NCBI GenBank assembly: GCA_963920575.1
Contig: OY986965.1
Location: 12,042,290 to 12,106,289, forward strand
Length of the DNA stretch: 64,000 bases
Reading direction: 5' to 3'
From: Narthecium ossifragum
Taxonomy: Eukaryota; Streptophyta; Magnoliopsida; Dioscoreales; Nartheciaceae
The notes below the pieces were generated by a model that did no database searches, had not been told where the DNA came from, and was given only the letters and a program-made list of their open reading frames with translations. The position numbers and the translations under genes were made by a program. This document shows positions 22,842 through 36,526 of this stretch, in pieces. Each line of letters begins with the position of its first letter. The stretch's first letter is position 1.

Positions 22842-24201
22842 TGTGAGGACCCGGTCCGATCGCGTTAGGTCGAGGGCCTGAATTTGTGGTTTGGCTTGTT
22901 TGGCCTTGGTTCATGATCGGGTTGATCGCTGCGACCCCAAGGGCAATTTGGTAAATTATGCTTTCTTGGTCGATTTCACACTCGCGTAGTGCACACACTG
23001 CCTTGGACTGATGTATGTGATTGATTAGATCCTTATATGCGCTCTCGATCGGAACATCGGAGCTCGATTGGGAAAGATCGAGACGGACGATCGATCGGCA
23101 GGTCGGTTCGTGAACACTGTAGCAGGTCGGTTCGACCCTTATATATACCCCCTTCCCTTCCGCGTCTTCTTTTTTTTCCTTCCTCTGTTCCCGCGGCCTT
23201 CCTTCTCTTTTCTTCCCGTCACAAGTGAAGCTGTGAGAAAGAGAGAACCCCCATGTTCCCCGGCGAGCTTGGAGGTGACGAGGAGGAGGAAGTCATCCCC
23301 AGCAAGGTTTAGCGGCTGGTTTAGCAACAGAGGTAGGGTTCTTGCGCTTAGCTTGCGTTAAAACTAAGTTTATGGTTTAGTTTGGTTGTTCTTTGATTTT
23401 TCTATGCTACAATGTTCTTCTAGGATTGCTTAATATTTGGTTGAAGTTTCATTAGGTTTTATTTGGATTTAATCCTGATTTAAGCATATTTTCCTCATCT
23501 AATTTCCCAATTTTTTGTTCTTCACTTAAACTGCTTGTTCAAGCCCGATCGGAGCATTGTACGTGCATTATCTCAGGAAACCTTCAACATAAAAGTTGTA
23601 GATCCTCAAGTCTTCTTCCAAACCCAATTAATTTCATATTTTTTTTTATTTTTCTATGACTTTTGATGAAGTTTTATCCCAAACTATGTTAGAACAGAGT
23701 TCCCCTGATTTCTACCTTATCCTGGCTCCACGGTCGATTGTCGTATAGAACGTGAGCCTCAAATCCCTAAAATAGCTTCACAAGGTCGATCCATGGATCG
23801 ACCGCCATTCCTAGCTTTTGTTTACTCAGGTTCCACGGTCGACCGTCGCTTAGACCGTCGCATCGACCATGAGTCTCAGATGCAACTTTAGTTCCCCATG
23901 GTCGATGCTCCGATCAACCGCCAACTTTTGCCTCACCTCAAGGTCGACCGTGACATCAACCATCGCATCGACCACCAGCCCTTGAATAGGGATTTTTTGT
24001 GGTTCTTTGATTGGGCTTCTTTCATGATAGATAACCGATGATGTTAGGAAGCATGCATGCTATTATTAGTGGATTTTCAAGGGTTTTGGATCCGATTTAA
24101 CTGTAGACATAAATTGTGAAATCCTGGTTTTATATCAATGATCGCATGTTGTAAATAACTACGAGCATACGTGTTTTGCTTTACTGTTGTTAGTTGTTAT
24201 C
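22842..24201 (+). mobile_element. solo LTR E, left part (cut by LTR F)
   Basis: Starts TGTGAGGACCC and carries features of the group: a TATA segment (tatatatacccc, about 23140) and a palindrome array (23730-23963). It stops at 24201 where LTR F begins in the opposite orientation. The 5 bp ttatc at 24197-24201 recurs at 51700-51704, and the 3' half of an LTR of this group resumes there. Confidence 0.8.
23730..23963. repeat. 24-bp imperfect palindrome array in LTR E
   Basis: Imperfect palindromes of 24 bp with arms like ACGGTCGA and TCGACCGT start at 23730, 23782, 23835, 23898 and 23940 (intervals 52, 53, 63, 42). Arms are partly degenerate (for example AAGGTCGA, TCAACCGC). Confidence 0.75.
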
Positions 24202-25989
24202 TGTCACGCCCCAACCCGAGATATACCAATCCCAACCACGGAATGCGAGAAAAACCTGTTCTACACTACTACAATATCATCAATCCTATTTTCAACCATC
24301 ACAATTTAAACCAGTATAAAGTTACTATATTCATCCTTCCAGAAACTCAGTGTCATATACACTAAATAACTCAAGAACAATAAAAATAACTTTATTACAA
24401 CCTCAGGTTCCGGTTCTATGAATCAAATTAATCCAAATACAAACTCAAATGATTAATTACAAACTTCAGAATCCGAATACATGAATCAAGTTAGTACTTA
24501 TTCCCAATAGTTTCCACCACCCACACAATCTTCAATTAAAGTAAATAAAATAAATGATGAGCTGAAATCAATAATGAATCCTCCAACGACCTCAAGTTCG
24601 GGCGTCATCATTTGGTGGACCTTCAAAAGAAAGTGGATCTGCCAACGCAGCCCGAGTAGAGGTGAGCAAAAGCCCAATAGGAGACTAACTAACGACACAC
24701 AAGTAAACTAACTAATAACCAACATAAATAAACAATGTACCGTGACGCCTAAGTCTTAGCTCAAGGGAAGTCGCAACCTAAGCCCAAGGTCACAATCGAC
24801 CCATCGCTCTCCACCACAGTCCAGGCTACTACCCTGCCAACTGTGGGCCCAGCTGTATCAACGTCTACCAGCAAACATTAGGCTACCTCCCAATAGCCAC
24901 TAAGACTAAGGTTCCAAAGGATCAATCAATCCTCGAAGCATTAATAATTGAATTCTTCTCTTCCAAATTGAATTGTATGTTCATTCTCCTAAAGCCTCGA
25001 TCGGTCACGGGGATCCACGTCTACCCGTAGCCTTGATCGCAAGCTCCTAGACCCGACCCCGCCCTAAACTCATCTAGATTTGAGCTACTCGAGAACCTCA
25101 TATCGGTGATTTGTCCAATCACCACGGCCTAATCATGCAATGCCTCCACATACAAGATTTAGAACATATACATACCAAATCAACCATAAAGGAGTACACC
25201 ATTAAATAAAGAAGCGTAGCAGTAACATAACCTCATTCAGTAACCAATACATCATCACAAAATGCCACATCACAGACATCCATGTATTCCAACTATGAAT
25301 TAACCAAGCAATCATTATAATTAAATCAAGAATTGTGTATGCATCCTGGAGAGTCCACCTACATACAACTAAGCAATTAACATAACATAGTCACATCTTG
25401 CATCATCATAGGTAGCCATAAACTTTCATCCATGCATTGACCATACAATAATTACAATTCAAGCAACTATCATGTGTAGTCACCTACATCAAACAGCAGA
25501 GAAAATGAAGCAACTCCAAAATCCACCAAATCCAAACAAGCTACAACCACTCAACCTCCTCTGCTACAATCAAAGAAGACATCCCATTCAAACTAAGGCT
25601 GCTGCTAGCACTCACATAACAACCAACGAATGCTAGAAGGAAAACAAACTACAAATAGGAACCAAAGTTGAGGAACCAACTACAATAGAAGAGAAGAACT
25701 AAGATTTCAATCGAAATTGAAAGAACACTACTCGACACAACTCAACCAAAACCACTGCAACAAAGAAGCAAACGATCAAGCACCTTACATGCATACTCAG
25801 AAGACAATCCATTCGAAACGAAAAGGTACCAGCAAACACCAAATGCTCAACAACCATACATCCTCTAATTTAGGATAAAAAACAGAACTAACAAAAGGAA
25901 AACCAAAGACCAGTAGGTGATCCAACAAATTCATACAAACAGAGACAAGAACAATCGATCTGGAGGAGAACGAATTTGTGCAACCCATC
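24202..25989 (-). mobile_element. solo LTR F, 3' part
   Basis: On the plus strand it starts TGTCACGCCCCAACCCGAG, the reverse complement of an LTR end of this group. The group motif cgcagcccgagtagaggtgagc (compare gcaggt...cccgggctgcg) lies near 24640. It is interrupted at 25990 by the copia 3' LTR. The other terminus (GGTCCTCACA) is at 51699, and the flanking 5-bp duplication ttatc proves that the two belong together. Confidence 0.8.
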
Positions 25990-26340
25990 TGTAGATCTTT
26001 GATTACTCTGTATGAATACAGAAAAGCCACGAAAACTTACTCGTTAGCCTTCGATCAACGGATCAAACTATCTGTTTCACGTGATTCAGGCGATCTTGTT
26101 ACTAGAACAAGGATCAATAATTCACAGCCCAAATTCCTTCTTCATTAGTTCTTCTCCACTGGATCTCTATCTCTTACATTTCTTTCTCTAGAAACTTGAA
26201 CCCTTACAAAGTCCCCAAACGATTCTATTAGTGAGCAGTTTTAGTAACTGCAACTAACCGTTTGATTAACTTAATGTGGGTTAGGCTCTTTAATTGGGTC
26301 TAGCCATCATTGTCGATCATAACCAATTTATAAACCAACA
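25990..26340 (-). mobile_element. copia 3' LTR
   Basis: On the minus strand runs from TGTTGGTTTATAAATT to AAAGATCTACA; 351 bp. Nearly identical in length and sequence to 41417-41770. A purine-rich tract GAGTGGGAGA (26341-26350) adjoins it on the internal side, as expected for the polypurine tract. Confidence 0.85.
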
Positions 26341-27524
26341 TCTCCCACTCGCCGATGATGAGTTGGATTTATTCAGTAGTGTAGACAGAACTTAGATTTT
26401 TCTAGAATCCATTCATACAGGAAAAATGGGCCATGCGACCTAAAAGCACACAAATAATGGGAGCTCCAATATAGAAACCAGTTAAGGTCATAAAGGAGAC
26501 ATCAATCATAAAAAATAATAATAATAATTGAAACGTGTACCTTAGTACCCCAAGCATTTTTAGCTACACATAACCGAGTACGACTCGATCCCTCAGAAGT
26601 CCAATACTCGTTACTCTTTTATTACAAATATTCACCATCATGTCCAACTTTTCCAAGTGACATTACTGTCCGGCCGGAGAATATAAATAGCTGGTGTAAA
26701 ACTAAATTTGCTCTTTCTTTTGCCCTCATATCATTAGGATCGGAATTAATTCGCTTTCCCAGTAGTACTCCTTTAGATCGAATCGACTAATGATCATAGG
26801 TAACACTCTAAAGTAGCAAACATTAATCCTTTCACTTACTTTATGATATAGTCAAAAGTTATAAAGGGTGACATTTGATATCTAAATTAAGATCTCCAGG
26901 ACTCACACAGTATAGAAGCAGGGAAGCATTCCATACTTCCTCATAGGTCGACAAGCACATGCAGTATGAAATGCATGTTATGGTGGAGCTTCTCTTTTCT
27001 TTACTAAGATAAAGAGTGTATGTCATTGCTCTTCTTAAGTAAAAAAAAAAACACCATACAAGTCTTAGTCTTGTTGCCAAACCAACTCATGCACCAAACT
27101 TGAAATTTCTATCTGCTCACTATCTACAGCGCCAGATCAAAATTTCACACTTGGCTTCAATTGATAAACTCATGGATAGTGGGATATTATCCATGTTGAT
27201 TTTATTAGAATCTCATCTTGGTTTTAACCAAGGCGACTTAAATTTAAACTAAACTTGCTCCCACTGCGCACAAAGTCGCTTTCAAAGCAATTAGTTCAAA
27301 CTGTCTCATCTCTACTCACTCTCTAAGCGCCATAGGTGATTGTTCGTGTGAGTGAACCAATCATTATCTATTGACATACAACATTAAATTGTACTAGTTG
27401 TCACTTACAGTAAAATACCAAAATAATTTGAATGAATTTTACCAACAGAAGGCAAAAAAACAAATTTCATTCAAATTAACTGTAAGGTAATACAAGTGAA
27501 CCATTAGACCACATCAGATAACAT
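26341..27524 (-). other. copia 3' untranslated region and polypurine tract
   Basis: Non-coding sequence between the pol stop and the 3' LTR, ending in GAGTGGGAGA. Open frames here are unsupported. Confidence 0.6.
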
Positions 27525-29639
27525 TCACATTCTACACAAGCCTAGAGATTTTACATGTTCAACAAATGAATCTCTAGCTATTGGCTTGGTGAAAGGATCA
27601 GCAACCATATTTTTTTGTAGAAATGTGTTTCAGGATCACCTCCTTTTGTGTAATCATGTCTCTAACATAATGATATCTAATTTGAATATGTTTGGTTTTT
27701 CCATGATACTTAGGATCCTTAGCATAAGCCAACGCAGCCATGCTGTCAGAGAAAATTGTCACTGGTTCTGATGCTGATTTGACAATTTCCAAACGTTGTA
27801 GGAAACTTCTTAACCAAACCGCTTATTGTATAGCAGAGGAACATGCTATGTATTCTGCCTCCATGGTAGACAAGGCAATACATGATTGTTTCTTGCTACT
27901 CCATGATATTGTACAACCATTCAACAAGAATGCATATCCTGAAGTTGATTTGCGCTCATCTATGTCACCACCCCAATCGGCATCAGAATAATCAACTAAG
28001 CGCAAATCCTTTCCTTGATAAAACTGTACAAAATCCGATGTTCCTCTTAGATACCACAAAATTCTCTTGACTGCCTTCCAATGCTTAATCCCTGGATTTG
28101 ACTGATATTTGCTTACTAGCCCAACATCGTAGCATATGTCAGGACGTGTGCACATCATTGCATACATCAAACTACTGACAACACTGGAATAAGGTACATT
28201 CGACATTTTTTGTTTTTCTTCTGGAGTCTTAGGACATATGTCTATACTTAAGCTCGAGTTTCTTTCAACTGGTGTGTCCATCGGCTTGCAATTGTGCATG
28301 TGAAAACGCTCTAACATCTTTTTGATGTAAGTCTCTTGAGATAAACCCAAGAGCCTTCTAGCGCGATCCCTTAAAATTTTCACACCTTGCACAAAGCTAG
28401 CTTCACCCATGTCTTTCATCTCGAAATTTGATGATAACCACTTTTTAATGTTTTCAATCAATTCATTATCATTTCCATCCAATAAAATGTCATCAACATA
28501 TAAGGACAGAATGACAAAACCATTCTTTGAACGTTTCACATATACACAATGGTCCTCTTCCATCATTGCAAACTTATCCTTTAGAATAGCTTGATGAAAT
28601 TTGTGGTTCCATTGTCTAGATGCTTGTTTGAGAACATATATGGATCTTTTAAGCTTGCAAACTTTGCGCTCATTACCTTTAGATTCAAAACCTACAGGTT
28701 GATCCATATATATCTCTTCATCTAGTTCTCCATTGAGAAATGCAGTTTTCACGTCCATTTGGTAAAGATCTAAGTCCATTTGAGCGACAATAGCTAAGAT
28801 GAGGCGAATTGAAGAAAACCTTACTACTGGTGAGAAGGTTTCTTCATAATCAATTCCCTCTTTCTGGGTATAGCCTTTGGCCACTAGTCGAGCTTTGTAT
28901 TTATCAATAGTCCCATCCGCCTTTCGTTTAATCTTAAGAACCCGTTTGTTCTCAATTGATATACGTCATGGCGGTAAGTCCACTAATTCCCAAACTTGAT
29001 TGGTTTTCATAGACTCCATTTCCTCCTCCATAGCTTTAATCCATTCCCCAAATTTAGAACTAAAAAGAGCTGCTAAAACAATCTTAGGCTCCTCTTCATC
29101 CTATGGAGCAACCATAAAAGCTTCCCCCGCAATCTCAAATCGACGACGAGGAATCTTTTCACGGATACTCCTATGAGGTTGAGATTGATCATGATCATGC
29201 TCCATAGGAGTGATATCATCGCTCCCACTAACCGCTACTTGTTCAAGAATATCTTCCTCAACTATTCGGTTGGGTGCTTTATCAGTTAGATCCTCTACTT
29301 CATAAAGATGAAAATCCTCAATAATCTCTCCTCGTTTAGGGAATTCCTCTTCTAGGAAAATAACATCTGGTGACTTAATTTATGTAAATCTCCCATCATT
29401 TTCTTCACCCAGAAACACAAATCCTTTGGAATGATCTGAGTATCTTATAAAGATACACTTCTTCCCCCTAGGACCAAGTTTTCCATATGGTGAGAAATTA
29501 TGTGTACATAAGCTGCACAACCCCAAGGATGAAAATTACCTAAATTAGGTTTTTCGTCATTCCATAATTCATACGGGGTGGAGGATACAGTTTTAGAGGG
29601 CAAACGATTAAGTATTTAAGCAGCAATTAATAATGCATC
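27525..29639 (-). pseudogene. copia pol, C-terminal part (integrase end, RT, RNase H), broken
   Basis: Continues the polyprotein interrupted at 29640 by LTR B. It starts with the integrase tail (ILNRLPSKT). Reverse transcriptase spans about 28950-28100: [18 protein letters not shown], then [18 protein letters not shown], then the catalytic LYVDDI. RNase H follows ([30 protein letters not shown]) and a C-terminal stretch ends near 27525. It is disabled by in-frame stops at about 29607, 29381, 29103, 28966 and 27823, and by a one-base change in the poly-A run near 27610 that shifts the frame. It is clearly Ty1/copia by domain order (integrase before RT). I did not assign a lineage. Confidence 0.9.
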
Positions 29640-31939
29640 TGTGAGGACCCGTCCCTCCCCTCCTGTGGCTCGCTGTGGACCGCAAGGGAAATTTGGTAAA
29701 TTGCACCATGTCGGCTAGTTCCACACTCGCGCTTATACACACACTGACCATGTTTGTGGTAATGTTTGTTTAGGATGGTTAGTGGGACCCGGGATCGAAA
29801 GATCCGGACTTAGGCTTGAATTCTCGCCTAAGTTTAGCTTTCAGCACAAAAAGGATCGATCCTCTCTAGCTAAGAGATCGATCCTCTTGTGCCAGAAAGT
29901 CAAGTGAGATCGTCATGAGGTGATCGATCCTTCCTTGGGTAAGGATCGATCCTTCATAGGTCGGTTCGTTTTCCTATAAAGCAGACGAACCTTCTTCCTT
30001 CAAATCCTTTTGAAAACCCGGCGATTTGAGCTCGGATCTTGGGATTTTCGAAGGCGTTGAGGACGATCCAAGGCCTAGCTGCTTGGATCTAAGCTGCGTT
30101 TGCTCCGGTAGGGATCCTACCGACATCTCTCTTCGGGGTTTTGAGTTTTCCGGTTTGATCTGTGGTTTATTGCTTAGATCTGCGTATATAGTTGTTGGTT
30201 TTCTGTGTTTTTGCCGGTTTTGGACTCGTGGGATCCTGATCTATCAGATCCCAGAGTTTCGTGGTTTTTGGTTGTCTCTTCCGGCGGTATTCTTCGCCGG
30301 AAGGACGCCGCGGAACCCATCATGATCGATCTTCCCTTGAGGAAGGATCGATCTTCTGGGTTGGTCATGCTCCGCCCGATGAAGGATCGATCATCAGTTT
30401 GATGAGGATCGATCCTGGTTCTTGGGGAGCATGGCTGTCCTTCGTCGCGAAGAGGATCGATCCTCCTGTGAGGAAGGATCGATCACTCGTGGTGCGATCT
30501 GAAGGGTGCTCTCTGTCGCGAAAATGATCGATCCTCCTGAGAGGAAGGATCGATCCTTTTGTCTCGACAGTGAGGCTTTACTCTCTGTTGCTGAGAGGAT
30601 CGATCCTACCCTAGGGGATGATCGATCCTTTGGTAGAAGAGAGGGTTTTGACTAGTTTTGCCCAAGGGGCTTTGTATGTTGGTTTTCTTTATTGTTTTAT
30701 ACCTTGTACATAACATTAAGCATGTTAGCCCTATATAGGGGCAGTGGTGAACCGGGGGAGTGATGACTCCCGGGATGTTTAGAATAAACGGGCGGGTGGC
30801 CCTATTGCTTTCCCTAGCCTCTCACGCCGGCGTTCGCCGAGGGCCACATTACTTGTTGCACATTGTGAACTGTTGTTTGCGGGGTTGTTTCTCGGTGCAG
30901 GTGTTGTGTGGACTGCTGGCGGTTGGTAGTGGTACCACTGCAGCAGTCCTTAGACCTTATTTATCTGTTCACCACCCCGGGCAGGCAGGGTGCCGTGCCC
31001 AGACCTTGTATTTATATCATCACATCCTGCTGCATGCTTACATGTATCTTTTCTGCGCATGTTCATAGCATGCATTGTGTTGTGCATTAGTTGCATCTGT
31101 TAGGGCGTTGCCGATCCGGGGCTTCCGGGTAGCCCGGATCTATCTCTTAGGACCGTGCGGGTAGCTTGGTCCAGGACTCGATTTGTAGTATTCAGTCTTT
31201 TCGATGATAGGGTTAGTTGGACATGAATACTGTTGTGCTTGATGTTTAGAGGTCGTGTCGGCCTTGAGCCAAGTCGTGGTGTAGCCGGTACCCAATCCTT
31301 CTAGAACTCTTGGGTGGTAGGTGTGACTACCCAGCGGTGCTACCCGCCGACAGTGCCCAGGATCCTGTCGTGAGTTGGCAGTGCCGTTTCCTGTCTTACT
31401 GAGTGTGACCCAGTGTGTGACCAGTTCGCTGGAAGACCACGACTGGGGCTCTCAGGGGTATCCGGTGGGGTTATGGGACCCCTGTGATACACCTAGGCTT
31501 TGCTTGGGGACGACACTGTTGTGTTCCCTTCCTTTGTGAGTGTCGTAGTGTAGTGTCCCTGCTGAGCTTAGTGCTCACACCTACCCGGGCTGCGTTTTGC
31601 AGGTGCTGGCGCTAGCTCTTCTTCGGTTGCCCCTACCGGGCAGGTGTTCGGTGACGTGGCGGCGTCTGGCGGAGCTTGAGGAGCTGTGATCTGTCCGTGT
31701 ACACCTTGGTTAGATAGTCTCCTACGGGAGCGATTTTGTATAACATTCCCTGTTTGAGGATTTGTACTATATTCCAGCTTTGTGTGTTGAGCTTTATAAT
31801 TGTTGTTTATTACAGGATGATTATGCTTATTAGGGTAACCACTACGATTAGAGGGAAACCTCGCCAAATTTCCGCAGTAGGTTAAGTTCCGGTTCGCGTC
31901 GCCCGGCCCGGTTGGGCCTACGCGGGTCGGGGCGCGACA
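29640..31939 (+). mobile_element. solo LTR B (TGTGAGGACC group)
   Basis: 2,300 bp, TGTGAGGACCC to GGGGCGCGACA, with a perfect 5-bp TSD gcatc (29635-29639, 31940-31944). It splits the copia integrase within the codons for GDALL. It has a TATA-like tataaagcag (about 29976), the palindrome array, and cccgggctgcgttttgcag (about 31590). Removing it and one TSD restores the copia frame locally. The open frames inside, including a 127-residue one on the minus strand, are not conserved with the sister LTRs and are rejected. Confidence 0.95.
29854..30627. repeat. paired GATCGATC palindrome array in LTR B
   Basis: Seven pairs, each exactly 22 bp apart: 29854/29876, 29922/29944, 30324/30346, 30385/30407, 30455/30477, 30526/30548, 30598/30620. 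The last five pairs start 61, 70, 71 and 72 bp apart, nearly the spacing seen in LTR A. The first two lie upstream of the TATA segment, the rest downstream. Confidence 0.9.
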
Positions 31940-33843
31940 GCATCCCCCCAAAAGGAAATAGGCAAATTAGCTTGTGCAATCATTGACCTAACCATGTCTA
32001 ATAGGGTTCTATTCCTTCTTTCTGCAACTCCATTTGGTTGTGGAGTATAAGAAATAGTTAGCTGTCTAGCTATACCCTTTTCATCACAAAAACATTTAAA
32101 TTGATCAGATAGATATTCACGATCTCGATCAGTCCTAAGAGACTTGATATTTGTATTTAACTGATTCTCAACCAAATTAGTATAACGAATGAAGCAATCT
32201 AATGCTTCAGACTTATGAGAGATCAAATAAACATGTCCAAATCTTGTGAAATCATCTATAAATGTGATAAAATAGAAGGCTCCATGCCTAGCCCTCACAT
32301 TCATTGGGTCACATATGTCAGAATGGATTAATTGCAATGGTGTTGTGGCTCCTTTGGCTTTACCAAACGGTAACCTTGTTGATTTTCCAGTAAGACAATG
32401 CTCACAAGTTAGTAAATCGACTTTAGCTAGTGAGCCTAATAGGCCTTCTCTAGCCAACCTATTAAGTCGATCCTGCCCAATATGTCCTAATCTAGCATGC
32501 CATAGAAGATCATCTACAACAATACTAGAATTACCAACAACATAAACGGTAGCATTGTCAATTACATCAATAGGTACGGTGTCCATCACCATAAAACCAT
32601 CTAATACATAACCACAACCATAGTAAACATTGTCTAGAAATACCTTAACACAGTTGTCCACAAACACAGCACGAAATCCTAAATTCAGAAGAACAAGCAC
32701 ATAAATTAAATTTCGTTGAACTTCCGGAGCGTAAAACACATCATGAAGATATAGAGTGCGACCACCCCGCATCACTAGCTTGCAGGTACCGACTCCAAGC
32801 ACTTCAGCGGAAGCATTATTCCCCATGTATATGCGTCTACTTACCTTTAGTAAACGACGAAATTCCACGAAGATGGTTCTATCCCTTGCTATATGGTCTG
32901 TTGCTGCTGAGTCTACAGTCCAGAAAGAAACAGTTTCAGCCAACATCAAACAGCTACTAACAAATAAGTTAGAGGGAGCAGGCATAGTATATAGTACCTT
33001 CAGCTCAGTGCATTCATAAGCGAAGTGTCCCAGCTTGCCACAGTTAAAGCAATTCTTGCCCTTCTTATCTTTTCGACCACCACGTTTGCCTCTCTTGCGC
33101 TTGTCATTCTTTGGACCTAGTCCATCCACTTTGCCTTTACCTTTGAAATTTTTTCCTTTACCTCGTTTGCGTTTAAAGCCCGAAGCCTTTCGCGATGAGG
33201 ATTCAGTCATAAAAGCTTCTTCGACAGGTTTTTCAGCATGAAGACGATCTTCTTCTAACTCGACATGACGTGCAACATCATCAAAAGTTTTGATGTTGTC
33301 ATTATGAGTAAAATTAGTCTTCATATGTTCCCAAGAACCAGGCAAAATATGGATTACTGCTTGAACTTGCTGTTCGTCAGTCATTTCATGTCCATCAATC
33401 CTCAATTCACTGATCATATTTGACATGATCGTTAGGTGCTGCCTCATCGAATGATGTTGGCTCTTCTTGTACCTGTCGAAATTGAGGGTTAACTGACGAA
33501 GTCGAGTAGTAGAAGTTCCTCCATACTGGACTTTGACAGCATCCCAAACAGCCATGGCTGAATGATGCTTTTCAAAACGAATCATCAAGTCATTTCTCAT
33601 GCTGCTCAGCATCAATATGCGAGAAACTCTATCCTTGCGCCTATAAGCTTGATAGAGTTCTAGATTACGCCGGTGCTGAGCAGTTGTGCCTTGCTCAGGT
33701 TCAACCATAGGTTGTGTTATTGTTTCCAGCATGTCATGTTCTTCCAGGAGATACTGAATTTTCCTATGCCATATGTCATAGTTTTTCTCATTCAGTTTGT
33801 CTCCTTGATTCAAATCAGTGATAATGCTCTTTGTTGCAGCCAT
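31940..33843 (-). pseudogene. copia gag, protease and integrase (N-terminal part of the polyprotein)
   Basis: Starts at 33843 (MAATKSIITDLNQGDKLNEK), a typical copia gag beginning. In order: gag domain; zinc knuckle CFNCGKLGHFAYEC (C-x2-C-x4-H-x4-C, about residue 265); aspartic protease motif TVDSAATDH (about residue 310; the usual Gly of DSGA is Ala here); GAG-pre-integrase and HHCC-type region (HARLGHIGQDRL, CEHCLTGKS); integrase core with HSDICDP, SLRTDRDREYLS and NGVAERRNRT supplying the three acidic residues. The frame is open up to the LTR B insertion, where the reading continues artificially into the LTR. The downstream half is at 27525-29639. Confidence 0.9.
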
Positions 33844-34230
33844 TCTAATTTAGAGACAACAAATTAACATAAGGAACTAGCACAATAAAATCCTCAGAAT
33901 TTTGGTGCAGTACCTTGAATAAGTAAAAATAATCTAACATATGTAATAGTAACGAAAAAGAATATTTGTAACATTCTATCAATTCCTACATACATAGCCA
34001 AATTATTAATACTTAATCCTTAATTGCGCAAGATTTCAACTATTAGGCGAAAAAGATAATTCAAACCTAATATACCCACTTAATAAGATATGATATCAAG
34101 CTCATATACAACACAATTAAAGAAAGCTTCAATAATTAACATAATATTTACATATACAAGAAGCATAAAGATAGTATTCACAAATACAACAAGTGACTCA
34201 GAATCTATGCCCTAGTACAGCTTGGATTTC
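33844..34230 (-). other. region 5' of copia gag
   Basis: AT-rich and non-coding; probably copia leader next to the gag start, with its outer limit unknown. Confidence 0.4.
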
Positions 34231-34728
34231 TTAGGAGTAGGGGCCATTAGACTCAATCTCAGAAACATGTCTAAGATCCTTTTCAGGCTCGTTTGATTCA
34301 GTCACAGAATCCTTATTAAGAGACTTAGTGAGATCAGATTCAGTATCAGAAAACTCGCTAGGAAAATCCTCTCCTTGCTTAGCTAAAAATGCATAAGAAG
34401 AACTATAGACATCTTCAAGAATCATGTCACGAAAACAGCTTTTAAATATCACATCATCCATCTTCCTTATCCAAGGAAAATTGCCTTCATTGTGATTTCT
34501 TCTTCTTGCACTTTGATAACTATGAGCATATGAAAGGGATGTTGACCGATATATGTTCCTTTGAACATTTCGTTTTATCTCTTCTTCTATCTTTCGAGTT
34601 ATATTGTTGAAATCTAAACAACCAAGTTGCTTCTTTAGCTCTTTAGCAACTACTTCCAACTTATCTGGAAGAGAATCAAGCAAGATTTCCATTTTCCGAT
34701 CTATGTGTAGTTGAATCTCATATTCCAT
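34231..34728 (-). CDS. unidentified 165-residue protein
   Basis: Complete frame on the minus strand starting MEYEIQLHIDRKMEILLDSL. The first 60 residues are charged and helix-prone (LEVVAKELKKQLG, KIEEEIKRNVQR), which suggests a coiled coil. The tail is acidic and Ser/Glu-rich. I do not recognise the family. A TATA motif lies 67 bp upstream of the ATG. It sits inside the interval between the copia 5' LTR (41417-41770) and the copia gag, so it could be an extra transposon ORF, part of another inserted element, or a captured gene piece. A function cannot be given. Confidence 0.4.
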   Translation of the reverse strand: MEYEIQLHIDRKMEILLDSLPDKLEVVAKELKKQLGCLDFNNITRKIEEEIKRNVQRNIYRSTSLSYAHSYQSARRRNHNEGNFPWIRKMDDVIFKSCFRDMILEDVYSSSYAFLAKQGEDFPSEFSDTESDLTKSLNKDSVTESNEPEKDLRHVSEIESNGPYS

Positions 34729-34794
34729 ATAAAAGATAGTAGAGCTTTCTCCATATATTGTGAGTATGCAAGCTCAGTGTGTCCCCATCTTCCA

Positions 34795-34801
34795 TTTTAT
34801 A
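34795..34801 (-). promoter_or_regulatory. TATA box upstream of the 165-residue frame
   Basis: TATAAAA on the minus strand in the context gccTATAAAAtgg, 67 bp upstream of the ATG at 34728. The spacing fits a core promoter. Confidence 0.45.
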
Positions 34802-35047
34802 GGCCAACACACTTTCTAATGAATTGTCATCCTCCACTGCATAGAATTGGACATAACTAATCAAGACACTTGTTCTATATCATAAATGCACTGAAACTAA
34901 AACATAATGCAATCATATATAATATGTGAAATACTAGAACTAGAATTTAAGAAAAACATAGAACATTCTTCTAATTACTCAGTATATCTCAGCAACTTCA
35001 GTATGGCAGTGAATTAATCAGCAGTGGTTTTCAACGGTTGCTATAAG
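34802..35047. other. unassigned spacer
   Basis: AT-rich, no gene seen; ends at the Pack-MULE target duplication. Confidence 0.4.
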
Positions 35048-35055
35048 TAAAAAAA

Positions 35056-36518
<1,463 letters not shown>

Positions 36519-36526
36519 TAAAAAAA

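Noticed and set aside
22552..22998. 148-residue minus-strand frame in GC-rich sequence
   Set aside because: It spans the junction of two transposons (22842), has low-complexity composition and shows no domain.
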